Shown: positions 25,351 to 34,123 of the stretch, piece after piece | Position numbering within the stretch: position 1 is the stretch's first letter | Layout of the letters: each line of letters starts with the position of its first letter | NCBI GenBank assembly: GCA_003020965.1 | Contig: PXRL01000026.1 | Coordinates: 62,001 to 126,000, forward strand | Length of the DNA: 64,000 nt | From: Halobacteriales archaeon QS_4_69_225 | GTDB taxonomy: Archaea > Halobacteriota > Halobacteria > Halobacteriales > Haloarculaceae | Direction: 5' to 3' | Position numbers and translations under genes: made by a program | Notes under the pieces: generated by a model | The model's database searches: none | What the model was told of the DNA's origin: nothing | What the model saw: only the letters and a program-made list of their open reading frames with translations

Positions 25351-26613
25351 TCAATTCAACAGTATTGTTTCGTAAAGCTCCTCAATGGCTGGGCCTACTC
25401 TATTAATATCATAATTATCGGCCTTCTCATTTCCCCTCTTTGCCATCTGAATATACCTTTTTTTATTATTGATGAGACGTGAAATCTCTCTAGCGAATTC
25501 CTTGGGTTGACCGTTTACTACCACACCACCAGGCCCCAGAATTTCCTCGGCAATACCGATATCACTTGAAACAACTGGAGTACTACTTGCTAACGCCTCA
25601 AGAAAAACTCGACCAAATGCTTCGCGGACACGACCAGGATATACAAATATATCGTGAGAAGCGTACACATCAGGTAGATTATGATTTTTTATATGACCTT
25701 CAAAGTTAACATAATCATCTAGACTCCTATTATCGAATTCATCCTGAATGACACCATCAAGATCACCGCCCTCTCCAACTACTGTCAACTCAATATTACG
25801 CTCGTAATGCTCACGAAGGATCGTTATAATATCTGGCAATTTATCTACGCCTTTGTCACTTGATAGTCTTCCTACATATAGAGCTTTAAATGCACCTGAT
25901 GATCTCGTATTTATATCGGAGTCAAATATATTATTTTTAGGGATAGGTATTTTATAGAATTTTTTAGTAGGATAACCAAAATCGTCGTATATTGTTTTAG
26001 CATGATCACCATATACATGAAACGCATCAATATGATCAAGATTTTGTTCACATTTGTTAGCAATTCGAATGTCTCGAAACATATTTGTTTGCGAATTACC
26101 AGCAGAAATGCCTCCAGAAATAGATGCTCTGGAAATGAATTCTGATAAATTCAAGTGAGCAGTACAGGCTGAACATTTAGCGAACCCTCTAGAACTACAA
26201 GGATATTTCTCAAAGTATAAAACGTTATTTTTGGGGCAGATACTATTGTAAGCATTGAGTGTTATAATACTCTTGATTTCTGTTTTCCTACTGATTTTAC
26301 CTACACTGGGAATTCCCATCCCCGTATAACAGTGTATAATCTCATGGGTTCGTAAATTGTCATTCGCCAGAATTTTTCTATTGAATTCCTCGCCCTGATG
26401 TCTCGGAAATGATGGATCAACATTGAGGAATTGAGTCTCAAGATCATCTGCAATTTTACTGGAATCATCAGGATTGTCTGGACAATATACGACGACATCG
26501 TGTCCTTGATTGTGAATATATCGTATATATTCTGTTGCAGCGCTCGTTTCCGAGATATCCTCATTTCTTGGGTATTTTAGGTGAATAAACCCAACATCAA
26601 GGGTACCGGGCAT
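25351..26613 (-). CDS. GT4 family glycosyltransferase with a cysteine cluster
   Basis: A 420-residue glycosyltransferase. The donor domain shows ALYVGRLSSDKGVDKLPDI near residue 235 and REAFGRVFLEALASSTP near residue 341 (E-x7-E). A cluster of four Cys between residues about 121 and 150 (CPKNN, YPCSS, AKCSACTAH) occurs in a subset of GT4 enzymes and may bind metal or be structural. It is the most A/T-rich long gene in the window. It lies just downstream of the ABC transporter gene on the same strand with a 29-base gap, so the two probably form one transcript. Confidence 0.87.
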   Translation of the reverse strand: MPGTLDVGFIHLKYPRNEDISETSAATEYIRYIHNQGHDVVVYCPDNPDDSSKIADDLETQFLNVDPSFPRHQGEEFNRKILANDNLRTHEIIHCYTGMGIPSVGKISRKTEIKSIITLNAYNSICPKNNVLYFEKYPCSSRGFAKCSACTAHLNLSEFISRASISGGISAGNSQTNMFRDIRIANKCEQNLDHIDAFHVYGDHAKTIYDDFGYPTKKFYKIPIPKNNIFDSDINTRSSGAFKALYVGRLSSDKGVDKLPDIITILREHYERNIELTVVGEGGDLDGVIQDEFDNRSLDDYVNFEGHIKNHNLPDVYASHDIFVYPGRVREAFGRVFLEALASSTPVVSSDIGIAEEILGPGGVVVNGQPKEFAREISRLINNKKRYIQMAKRGNEKADNYDINRVGPAIEELYETILLN

Positions 26614-26642
26614 GAGATTTGTCTTTTTATATAAGTTTGTAT

Positions 26643-28442
26643 TTATGACTGAATACCATACAGTTCGGCGTATGTACCGTCCTTCGAGAGCAAGTCACTA
26701 TGCGAACCATACTCGGAGATACGACCGTCCTCTACAGTATAAATACAATCGGCATTCTCGACAGTTGAGAGTCGGTGGGCGATCGCGATGATGGCGTATT
26801 CTCGGTCCATCCCTTCGATTGCCTGTTGGACCTCCTTTTCGAGATTAGAGTCCAGATCACTCGTCGCCTCATCGAGGATCAGCAGATCCGCGTCTTCGAG
26901 GAGGGCCCGTGCCAGTGCGACACGTTGCTTCTGGCCGCCCGAGAGTCGAACGCCGTCGTCGCCGAGCAGCGTGTCGTAGCCCTTCGGCAGATCGTCAAGG
27001 AACTCGTCTACACGGGCTATCTCACAAACGCGCTCTATCTCTCGATCAGCAGCATCTCGATTTCCGATTGTAAGATTGTACTCCAGGGTATCGTCAAAAA
27101 TAAACGGATTTTGCCGTACGACGGTTATCCGATCCCGCCATTCGCCGATATCCATGTCATCTATCGGAACCCCATTCGCTCGGATGTCACCGTCGTATTG
27201 TTGGTATAATCGCGCTAGGAGGGAGACGATCGTGGACTTGCCGGCGCCGGACTCACCCACGAACGCGATGTATTCACTCTGTTCAACTTCGAAGTCGATC
27301 CCCTGGAGAACGTTCTCTTCGCCGTCGTATGAGAACCTGACATCGTCGAATTCCACGTGTTTGATCTCTGCTGGAACATTTCCTGCTGTTGCGTTCGGTT
27401 CCTCATATTGTTCAAGCGTTTGGATGAACTCCTGGGTCCGGACGAGATGCGGGAGGTCATTCTCAATGCGATAGAACATCTGATTCAAATTGCTCACTCT
27501 CGGTCCCAGACGAAACATTGCGAATAGGAATACTGCAAGTGAGCTGATAGACAGGTTTGCGAAGGTGAGTGCGAAGTATATCAGTGCGAATACCGAGACG
27601 GACACCAGCAGGTTGTAGAACTTCTGTATCGCGGCCTCGTTCCGTCGTAATGATATCCGGGCGCCGGTATACTTGTTGACTGCGCCAACGAAGTCATCAA
27701 ACAGCTCATCTGCGACGCCGAAGATGCGGATATCTCGGATGCCCTGTGTCCCGGCTTGGGCTGCCGCCTGTCGCTGTTCGTTCGCGTCGGCCACTTTATC
27801 TCCGAGATTATATCCTGGCTCGATAACTTGTCGCATGAGGACGGTAATCCCACCGAGCACGACGGACGTATAAAGTGTGAGCACGGGAGCGACCACGAGG
27901 GCGATGAGCAAGTAGACAACCGAGAGGAAAGCTTGTTCAATGAACTTGACGACACGCATGATCACTCGGCCCGCGTAGAACGTTTGCGTGATGATTGCGT
28001 TGAGAATGTCGTCTGACCCCTCTTGATCATAATACTCTACTTTTGCATCAAGTGCATCGTCAAAGGCCCGGATTTGGAGATCCCGAGTGTAGTACGTCCG
28101 AAGTGCTTCACGGAACCAGGCAACCATGAAGCTCAGCGTGTATCTGACTGTCATCACCAATGCGACTCCCACAATGACGAACTGCAGTGCAAATGGGATT
28201 CCAAGCGTTCGATAGACGGTTACAAAGACGCCAAGGAACCCGCTAGCCTCTGCGGCGGGATTCTCTGACTGTACTATCTCGATGATCGGCAAAATGAATC
28301 CGAGTCCGATTCCCTCTAATACTGCCGCCCCCAGTCCGAGAACAACGATCAGAACCGTAAACTTCGGATTGAATTTCGCGACATCGAACAACGCGTGTAT
28401 TTTCTCCCGTCGTGGAACGTCGCCGATTTCGTCTTCAGACAT
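26643..28442 (-). CDS. ABC transporter, fused permease-ATPase (lipid-linked oligosaccharide flippase candidate), copy 1
   Basis: A 599-residue half-transporter of the MsbA/PglK type. Six helices occupy residues about 20-320; the nucleotide-binding domain has Walker A GESGAGKST, a Q-loop at VVRQNPF, signature LSGGQKQRVALA, Walker B LLILDEATSD and switch His in AIAHRLS. I start it at the ATG at 28440-28442; an upstream extension with several Cys looks non-coding, and a TATATAAG box (read on the other strand) lies about 48 bases upstream. Together with the copy at 44928-46712 it suggests two flippases for two glycans. Multidrug or lipid export is the alternative. Confidence 0.88.
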   Translation of the reverse strand: MSEDEIGDVPRREKIHALFDVAKFNPKFTVLIVVLGLGAAVLEGIGLGFILPIIEIVQSENPAAEASGFLGVFVTVYRTLGIPFALQFVIVGVALVMTVRYTLSFMVAWFREALRTYYTRDLQIRAFDDALDAKVEYYDQEGSDDILNAIITQTFYAGRVIMRVVKFIEQAFLSVVYLLIALVVAPVLTLYTSVVLGGITVLMRQVIEPGYNLGDKVADANEQRQAAAQAGTQGIRDIRIFGVADELFDDFVGAVNKYTGARISLRRNEAAIQKFYNLLVSVSVFALIYFALTFANLSISSLAVFLFAMFRLGPRVSNLNQMFYRIENDLPHLVRTQEFIQTLEQYEEPNATAGNVPAEIKHVEFDDVRFSYDGEENVLQGIDFEVEQSEYIAFVGESGAGKSTIVSLLARLYQQYDGDIRANGVPIDDMDIGEWRDRITVVRQNPFIFDDTLEYNLTIGNRDAADREIERVCEIARVDEFLDDLPKGYDTLLGDDGVRLSGGQKQRVALARALLEDADLLILDEATSDLDSNLEKEVQQAIEGMDREYAIIAIAHRLSTVENADCIYTVEDGRISEYGSHSDLLSKDGTYAELYGIQS

Positions 28443-28487
28443 GTGTAGAGGTTGACTGCATTGATGGATAGAGCAACTCGGGCAGCG

Positions 28488-28494
28488 TATATAA
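28488..28494 (-). promoter_or_regulatory. TATA box of ABC transporter copy 1
   Basis: TTATATA on the minus strand lies about 48 bases before the ATG at 28442, which predicts a short untranslated leader of roughly 20 bases, unlike the leaderless genes nearby. Confidence 0.5.
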
Positions 28495-28529
28495 GTGCAC
28501 TCTTTTGACAACGCTCGACCCAAGGCCCG

Positions 28530-28649
28530 ATGCTACAGTCACGTCGGACAAGACTCGCTGACAGCGAGTTAATCGACCTGATTGATGAGACGTCATTTAT
28601 CTCAGTTGGAATGAATCCGTGTGCGCTGTTCGATCAGGTGATTCACTGA
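28530..28649 (+). CDS. 39-residue open frame, possible small or truncated gene
   Basis: ATG at 28530 to TGA at 28647-28649 gives 39 residues, including ELIDLIDETSFISVGMNP. A CTCTTTTGAC element lies about 27 bases upstream, the position of a TATA box, and the codons look haloarchaeal. It diverges from the ABC transporter. It may be a true micro-protein or the head of a gene truncated by rearrangement. I do not recognise it. Confidence 0.3.
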   Translation: MLQSRRTRLADSELIDLIDETSFISVGMNPCALFDQVIH

Positions 28650-28712
28650 TCTAAGACGACCATCTCACGGAAGTTGAGCAAGTATTCCGATATACAAGGT
28701 TGACCACCCGCC

Positions 28713-29021
28713 TCACTCGAAGTCGACACAAATCTCGTATCTGGGCTCCGGCCAGCCGACCCGCTGGTTCAGGACGACTGCCTCGTAAGAATCGAGAGAA
28801 TACTCTACACAGGATTCGACGACGGTTCTGACATCGGGCTTGTTGGAACTCGGGATGGTCTCCGGGACCTGCAGTTCGGCGATCCCATCTGGTGACTCTG
28901 CCAACCGCACCTCGGTGGGTGCCGCGAACAGTTCGCCGACCGACTTGGTCAGCGTCTCCTGCCGCTCTTCGGGGATGTCGTCCAGTGTCGCAGCTAAATT
29001 GTATATATCATGGTCCTGCAT
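28713..29021 (-). CDS. unrecognised 102-residue acidic protein
   Basis: A 102-residue protein starting MQDHDIYNLAATLDDIPEER. I prefer this ATG (29019-29021) because the AT-rich TTAAATATC block at 29058-29066 fits a promoter just upstream, whereas a start at 29084 would put that block inside the gene. The middle holds SVGELFAAPTEVRLAE and the end has DSYEAVVLNQRVGWPEPRY, with a regular helix-strand pattern but no cofactor motif. No signal peptide or membrane helix is seen. It lies alone between the flippase and the epimerase. I do not recognise a family; codon use supports a real gene. Confidence 0.6.
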   Translation of the reverse strand: MQDHDIYNLAATLDDIPEERQETLTKSVGELFAAPTEVRLAESPDGIAELQVPETIPSSNKPDVRTVVESCVEYSLDSYEAVVLNQRVGWPEPRYEICVDFE

Positions 29022-29178
29022 CCCCGGTGCACCTGTATTAGATACTGGATCAATACAGATTAAATATCTTTTCCTCTCACCCATCTCATCAATTGTACGT
29101 ACGGTTCTGATCCCAATACAGCAGCACGAACGCATCACAGACTGTCGAAAAGACGATACATTCTGACCACCGCTCGGC

Positions 29179-30168
29179 TCAGGACGACCGCACGAGCGGC
29201 TCGTACCAGTCCCGGTTCGCCCGGTACCACTCGACGAACGTCGCGACGCCTTCCCGGATGGTGTGATCGGGGTCGTAATCGAGCAGCCGCTCGGCCTTCG
29301 ACGTGTCGGCGTGGGTGTGGTCGGCGTCGGCATCGTAGCGCTCGGCGAACTCCAACTCGAGGTCGGGCGCCAGCTGGTCGCGGATCTCGGCCGCCAGCGT
29401 CCGGATCTCGATGGTGTCCGTCGAGCCGACGTTCACCGCCTCGCCGTCGGCGGCGGCCGACGACAGCAGTTGCCGGTTGGCGTCGAGAACGTCGTCGATG
29501 TAGGTGAAGTCCCGCGTCTGGGTGCCGTCGCCGTACACCACCGGCGGCTCGTCGTTGAGACACCGCGAGACGAAATTCGAGATGGCCATGTTCGGCCGCA
29601 TCCGCGGGCCGTAGACGGTAAAGTACCGCAGCGACACCGTTGGCAGACTGTACACCTCGTGGTAGGCGGCGGCGTAGCGCTCGGCGGCCAGCTTCGAGGC
29701 GCCGTACGGCGAGACGGGCAGCGTCGGGTCCGTCTCCGAGAAGGGGACGTACTCCTCGCGGCCGCCGTACACCGACGACGAGGAGGCCATCACGAACCGC
29801 TCGAGGTCCGTCTCCCGGGCGGCATCCAGCAGGTTCAGCGTGCCGCCGACGTTGACCGCGTCGTACTCCCGCGGCGCCTCGACGCTCGGCCGGACGCCGG
29901 CCTTGGCGGCCTGGTGGTAGACGTAGTCCGCCTCGGCCACGAGATCGGCAACGAGCTCCGCATCCCGGACGTCGCCCTCGACGAACTCGTAGTCGACGCC
30001 CGCCTCGGCGGCCGTCTCGCGGTGGACGTCGAGGGTGTGTCTTTTGATGCCCAGGTCGTAGAAGGGGTCCATCGCGTCGAGGACCGTCACGTCGTGGCCG
30101 TCGGCGAGGAAAGCCTCCGCAAGATGGCCGCCGATGAAGCCGGCGCCGCCGGTGACGAGTACGTGCAT
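29179..30168 (-). CDS. nucleotide-sugar epimerase (UDP-glucuronate/UDP-glucose 4-epimerase-like SDR)
   Basis: A 329-residue extended SDR with GGAGFIGGH at residues 7-15, HQAAKAGVRPSV near residue 85, SSSSVYGG near residue 121 and the catalytic YGASKLAAE near residue 150. The HQAAKAGVRPSV block and the two-residue pattern around RYFTVYGPRMRP are typical of UDP-glucuronate 4-epimerases and UDP-apiose-like enzymes rather than rhamnose dehydratases. With AglM in this window producing UDP-glucuronate, conversion to UDP-galacturonate is a sensible guess. It is high in GC like the core agl genes and ends the minus-strand block before VapBC. Confidence 0.86.
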   Translation of the reverse strand: MHVLVTGGAGFIGGHLAEAFLADGHDVTVLDAMDPFYDLGIKRHTLDVHRETAAEAGVDYEFVEGDVRDAELVADLVAEADYVYHQAAKAGVRPSVEAPREYDAVNVGGTLNLLDAARETDLERFVMASSSSVYGGREEYVPFSETDPTLPVSPYGASKLAAERYAAAYHEVYSLPTVSLRYFTVYGPRMRPNMAISNFVSRCLNDEPPVVYGDGTQTRDFTYIDDVLDANRQLLSSAAADGEAVNVGSTDTIEIRTLAAEIRDQLAPDLELEFAERYDADADHTHADTSKAERLLDYDPDHTIREGVATFVEWYRANRDWYEPLVRSS

Positions 30169-30213
30169 ACGCGTCCTCCGACGCCACCGATAAAAAGGAC
30201 GGCGGAACGGTCG

Positions 30214-30648
30214 TCAGTCCGGCGCGTACGGGTTCGTCGCGTCCGCCAGCCGTGCAATCCTGTCGACGCCGTCGAATCCACCGTCGAAACTGTAGAAGTA
30301 ATCGATATCGTGGTGACGAGCGTACGCGGCGATGAGGCCGTCGGCCAGCGACAGTCGCTCGATCCCACGGAACGTATCGACGCCTGCATGCCAGACGGCG
30401 TTCGTCGTCCGGTCGAGGGCGAAACCGGTGCTGACCTCGAGGCGGTCGAGCATGTCCACGGCCGTCTCGTGACCGACGTCCCGCGTGAGACCGTTCATCG
30501 TTTCCACTTGGACGACATCGGGGATTCGGAGCGTCGGCAATCGCTCGTGGTCCGCCGCGTGGAGTACCTCCAGGCCCCGGTCGTGGCGCTGTGAGCGTTC
30601 GTTCCCCGCCGCGTAGAGGACCGTCGTATCGACGACTGCATCGGGCAT
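30214..30648 (-). CDS. vapC: PIN domain ribonuclease toxin (VapC-like)
   Basis: A 144-residue PIN-domain protein. The first acidic residue is in AVVDTTVLYAAG (Asp 7), a Glu in DVVQVETMNGL near residue 49, the third in SLADGLIAAYA near residue 102 and a fourth Asp in FYSFDGGFDG near residue 121, which together make the usual metal-binding pocket of VapC endoribonucleases. The gene starts directly next to the stop of the AbrB-like gene (no gap), the standard antitoxin-toxin order. Expected action: cleavage of tRNA or rRNA when the antitoxin is lost. Confidence 0.85.
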   Translation of the reverse strand: MPDAVVDTTVLYAAGNERSQRHDRGLEVLHAADHERLPTLRIPDVVQVETMNGLTRDVGHETAVDMLDRLEVSTGFALDRTTNAVWHAGVDTFRGIERLSLADGLIAAYARHHDIDYFYSFDGGFDGVDRIARLADATNPYAPD

Positions 30649-30891
30649 CTACTCCAGGCCGAATGCGTCGTGTTCCTCGACGCCCTCTACCTCCTCCGCC
30701 GACCGGCCCGGTTCGAAGTCGTCGAACGCGCCTGCCTCGGTCGAGACGACGGTCACTCGGAGTTCCTCGTCGACGACCCGCCACCGGAGCGTGTCCCCGT
30801 CCTCAATGTCGAAGGCGCGGCGGATCCCCGCGGGTATCGAGGCCTGGTTGCCCGATACCTTCCCTTCTCCCACGTGGTCGGTATCGCTCAT
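30649..30891 (-). CDS. vapB: AbrB/SpoVT-like antitoxin (VapB-like)
   Basis: An 80-residue protein with an N-terminal swapped-hairpin DNA-binding domain of the AbrB type (KVSGNQASIPAGIRRAFDIE, then DGDTLRWRVVDEELRVTVV) and an acidic, disordered tail from residue 52 that would wrap the toxin. It precedes the PIN-domain gene without a gap. It should neutralise VapC and repress the operon by binding its promoter. Confidence 0.85.
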   Translation of the reverse strand: MSDTDHVGEGKVSGNQASIPAGIRRAFDIEDGDTLRWRVVDEELRVTVVSTEAGAFDDFEPGRSAEEVEGVEEHDAFGLE

Positions 30892-30946
30892 GGGCGACGG
30901 TACGGCGTCGTCCCTGAAAAGCCTTAGTGCGCTTTGACACTACCGG

Positions 30947-31711
30947 TTATTCGGAGGCGGCAGTCGCGCCCTCCTCTTCGGTCGCCGCGTCCGGATCGTC
31001 CCCCTCCCGGAGCAGGCGTTCGGCCTCGTCGCGGTCCTCGGGGTAGCCGACGTCGACCCGCCAGCCGTCCATCCGGATGGCGTCGATGGTCCGGCCGGAC
31101 TGGATGAGCAGGTCGACCGCATCCGAGAGTTCGTACTCGCCGCGGTCCGACGGCTGGACGAGATGGCAGGCGTGGAAGATGGCCGGCGTGAACGTGTAGA
31201 AGCCGGTCATCACGAGGTTGGCCGGCGGGTCGTCGGGCTTCTCTATGACCTCGACGATCTCGCCGTAGTCGTTGGTGTCACACACCCCGTACCGCGAGGC
31301 CTCCTCCCAGGGCACCTCCTCGACGAGGAAGGCGGCGTCGGCGCGGGCTTCCCGCTGGCGGTTGACCGCGTCCGCGAGGTTGGCGTCGAAGACGTTGTCG
31401 CCCAGCATGAGCATGAACTCGCCGTCGACGTGCTCTTCGACCGTCAAGAGTGCGTGAGCCAGCCCCTGCGGCTCCCGCTGGTGGGCGTAGGTGATGGGGA
31501 CGCCGTCGTAGGTGTCGCCGTAGAACTCGATGATCTCCTGTTTCTCGTAGCCGACGACGACGAGCAGTTCCTCGGCGTCGAGTTCGATGAGGCGGTCGAA
31601 GCAGTGCCCGAGGATGGGCCGGCCGTCCACCTCGACGAGCGCCTTCGGCTTGTCCTCGGTGAGCGGCCGCAGACGCGTTCCTTCGCCCGCGGCGAGTACG
31701 ACTCCCTTCAT
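30947..31711 (-). CDS. aglF: sugar-1-phosphate nucleotidyltransferase (AglF-like)
   Basis: A 254-residue nucleotidyltransferase that joins UTP (or dTTP) and glucose-1-phosphate. The N-terminal signature is MKGVVLAAGEGTRLRPLTED followed by KPK; the metal Asp is in LMLGDNVFDANL near residue 104, and the product-side motif EVIEKPDDPP near residue 154. Length and wording match AglF of Haloferax volcanii, which makes the nucleotide sugar for the N-glycan hexuronic acids. I start it at the ATG at 31709-31711, dropping nine Arg-rich residues. The end is an acidic tail of about 20 residues. It is divergent from the GT87-type gene. Confidence 0.85.
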   Translation of the reverse strand: MKGVVLAAGEGTRLRPLTEDKPKALVEVDGRPILGHCFDRLIELDAEELLVVVGYEKQEIIEFYGDTYDGVPITYAHQREPQGLAHALLTVEEHVDGEFMLMLGDNVFDANLADAVNRQREARADAAFLVEEVPWEEASRYGVCDTNDYGEIVEVIEKPDDPPANLVMTGFYTFTPAIFHACHLVQPSDRGEYELSDAVDLLIQSGRTIDAIRMDGWRVDVGYPEDRDEAERLLREGDDPDAATEEEGATAASE

Positions 31712-31801
31712 GCTCCCACGGAGTCGGGACCGGCACATATGCCTTCCGGAGGTAACCCGAAACGGACAGCTTTACTTCCGACCGGGGTGCGACCAGGAAC
31801 C

Positions 31802-33073
31802 GTGACCCCGGCCGACCGATTCGATCGCCGTCGCCGGACGAGACTCGTGTTGCTCGCGAGCATCGTCGGCGGCCTCCTGACGGCCCTCTTCTACGCTCTA
31901 CTGCGCCCGTCGCCCAACATCACGTTCGGGGTGTTCTACGCCGGCGCCGAAAACGCGATGGTCGGTCGGGTGGTTTACGACACCGAATACGGGCTCTACG
32001 TCTACACGCCGGTCGTGCTCCTGTTGTTCTATCCCTTCGCGTTTCTCTTCGACCTCCCGACCGCCGTCCTGGCGTTCCGTCTGTTCAATCTCGTCTGGGT
32101 CGCGGGCTACGCCGCCGTCGTGGCCGACTTCGTCGGTGACGTCGCCGACGTCGGCCGTGTCGACCGACTCCTCGTCGCCGGCTTCGTCGCCGGCACCGTC
32201 TACCCCGTCACCATCGTGGCGACGGCGAACATGGGCATCATCTTCGGCTCGTTGCTCGGACTCGGGTTCGTGTTACTCGAACGCGACCGACCGTCCGGCG
32301 GGGCGGTCTGGGCACTGGCGTCGCTCGTCAAGGGGTTTCCGGCACTGTGGGGGCTGTATCTGCTTCGGACCCGGCGGCTCCGGGCGGTGGTCGCCGCCGT
32401 AGTGACCGGCGGCGGCGCGACACTTCTCGGGATCGCCCTCTACGGGATCGACGCCTATCGGCGATTCTTTACCGTCGCCGCCACGAGCCGCGTCCGTATC
32501 CAGTCGTTCGCCGGCGGCAACAGCCCCGACAACGAGGCCGTCACGCCGATACGGCCGCTCGCACAGTTGTTTCCCGGCGTCGATCCGGCCGTCTGGACGC
32601 CCGTCATCGTCGCCGTCGTGGTGCCGCTCACCGCGGCGGCGTACTACCTGCTGTCGACCGACGACCTGACCGACCGTGCGACGCTCCTGCTCGCGACCGT
32701 CGTCGCGGTCACCTTCGCGATGCCGACCTCCCAGGATCTCGACGTCTATCTCGTCTACGTCCCGCTCGTCGTGCTACTGTTCGTCGAGCGGGACCGAACC
32801 GTCCACGGGCTGTACGCCGTCGGGACGCTCTTTCTCGCCTACAACGTCGGCCGCGGCGAGGTCCGGAGCGTCGCCGCTGCCGTCGACCGGGGGCTCTCCG
32901 AGACGATCATGGTCGTCGCCGACCCGGTGCTGGCGTTCGCCTCGATGCCGCTGTACGGATTAATACTGCTGTACGCCGGGTGTCTCACGAAGGCATGGCG
33001 TCGAGGCCGACAGCGGGGACGGGTCGCTCACCTCCGGCGGCGACTCGGCCTCGCGGGACCGTCGACGGAGTGA
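31802..33073 (+). CDS. GT87-like (DUF2029) membrane glycosyltransferase
   Basis: A 423-residue integral membrane protein with about ten hydrophobic helices. The first extracytoplasmic loop contains NITFGVFYAGAENAMVG and VVYDTEYGLYVYTPVVLL, the acidic and aromatic pattern of GT87/DUF2029 enzymes (mannosyltransferases such as PimE relatives). I start it at the GTG at 31802 because CTTTACTT lies about 32 bases upstream; the in-frame ATG at 31739 would add 21 residues. It is the first of a plus-strand run ending in the GT4 at 37638. It would use a polyprenyl-phosphate sugar outside the membrane. Confidence 0.75.
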   Translation: MTPADRFDRRRRTRLVLLASIVGGLLTALFYALLRPSPNITFGVFYAGAENAMVGRVVYDTEYGLYVYTPVVLLLFYPFAFLFDLPTAVLAFRLFNLVWVAGYAAVVADFVGDVADVGRVDRLLVAGFVAGTVYPVTIVATANMGIIFGSLLGLGFVLLERDRPSGGAVWALASLVKGFPALWGLYLLRTRRLRAVVAAVVTGGGATLLGIALYGIDAYRRFFTVAATSRVRIQSFAGGNSPDNEAVTPIRPLAQLFPGVDPAVWTPVIVAVVVPLTAAAYYLLSTDDLTDRATLLLATVVAVTFAMPTSQDLDVYLVYVPLVVLLFVERDRTVHGLYAVGTLFLAYNVGRGEVRSVAAAVDRGLSETIMVVADPVLAFASMPLYGLILLYAGCLTKAWRRGRQRGRVAHLRRRLGLAGPSTE

Positions 33074-33147
33074 GAGTGACCCCGTCGCGCGCCGCCGAAC
33101 TCCCGAGACACAACGCTTATTCGACGCTCGGGGGTACGACCGCGGTG

Positions 33148-34065
33148 ATGAAGGTCTCGGTCGTCATCTGCACCTACGCCGACGAGATGTACGAGCACTT
33201 CGAGGACGCCCTCGAGAGCGTCCGGTCGCAGACGTACGACGACATCGAGATCATCGTCATCGTCGACGGCAACGAGGAGCTCCACGAGCGGATCAGGGCG
33301 GACCACGGCGACGCCGAGGACCTGACGCTGCACTGCAACGAGGAGAACCTCGGGCTGTCGGGCAGTCGCAACAACGCCCTGGGGGTCGTCTCCGGCGACG
33401 TGGTGGCGCTCATCGACGACGACGCCGTCGCCGACGAGCGGTGGGTCGAGGAGCTGGTCTCCGTCTACGAGAAGCGGGACGCCATCGCCGCCGGCGGGCG
33501 GATGACCCCCATCTGGGTCGACGGTCGGCCGGCCTTCCTGCCCGAGGAGTTCTACTGGCTGGTCGGGGTGACCCACCGCGGCTTCGCCGAGCCGGGCGAG
33601 GAGGTCCGCAACACCTTCGGCTCGAACATCTCCTTCCGGACGGAGGTGCTGGAGGAACTGGGCGGGTTCGCCACGGAGGTCGGCCGGCAGGGCGACAAGA
33701 ACCTCCAGGCCCACGAGACGGAGCTGTGCGCGCGGATGCGCGAGGAGTACGGCCGCGGGGTGGTCTACAACCCCGACGCCGAGGTGGGTCACAAGGTCTT
33801 CGGCTGGCGGACGGACAAGCGGTGGCTGCTGGAGCGGGCCTTCTGGCAGGGCTACTCCAAGCGGGCCATGGAGACGCTGGTCTCCGAGGAATCCAGCGCC
33901 GAGGAGTCGGCGTTCCTCGGGCGGCTGCTGACGGAGTTCGTCCCCTCGCGGGTGCGGTCGCTCGCGGCCGGGCCGGACGCCGCGAAGGCCGCCCAGCTGG
34001 CGACGCTGTTCGTGCTGACCGGCACCATCGGCACCGGTTACCTCTACGGCTTTCTGAAGTGGTGA
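33148..34065 (+). CDS. aglG: GT2 family glycosyltransferase (AglG-like)
   Basis: A 305-residue inverting glycosyltransferase. The GT-A nucleotide-binding start is MKVSVVICTYADEMYEHFED, followed by IVIVDGNEEL, ALIDDDAVADERW (DDD metal site) and EFYWLVGVTHRGFAE, which is characteristic of AglG, the enzyme adding the second residue (a hexuronic acid) to the Haloferax N-glycan lipid. The late block ERAFWQGYSKRAMETL also fits. A hydrophobic helix near the C terminus (ATLFVLTGTIGTGYLYGF) can anchor it. The ATG at 33148 is chosen; the long upstream open frame is a shadow of the GT87-type gene. It is followed by a UDP-sugar dehydrogenase. Confidence 0.85.
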   Translation: MKVSVVICTYADEMYEHFEDALESVRSQTYDDIEIIVIVDGNEELHERIRADHGDAEDLTLHCNEENLGLSGSRNNALGVVSGDVVALIDDDAVADERWVEELVSVYEKRDAIAAGGRMTPIWVDGRPAFLPEEFYWLVGVTHRGFAEPGEEVRNTFGSNISFRTEVLEELGGFATEVGRQGDKNLQAHETELCARMREEYGRGVVYNPDAEVGHKVFGWRTDKRWLLERAFWQGYSKRAMETLVSEESSAEESAFLGRLLTEFVPSRVRSLAAGPDAAKAAQLATLFVLTGTIGTGYLYGFLKW

Positions 34066-34123
34066 GCGGCCGGCGCGGCGAAGCCGATAGAGTGAACTTC
34101 CCGAGGGGCGTCGGCTCGAGCAC

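Noticed and set aside
31163-31801. In-frame extension of the GT87-type gene over aglF
   Set aside because: It is antisense to aglF, and the promoter-like element near 31767 and start codons at 31739 or 31802 fit the real gene.
32347-33147. Upstream extension of aglG
   Set aside because: Shadow of the GT87-type membrane protein frame; AglG proteins begin at the MKVSVVICTY strand, which starts at 33148.
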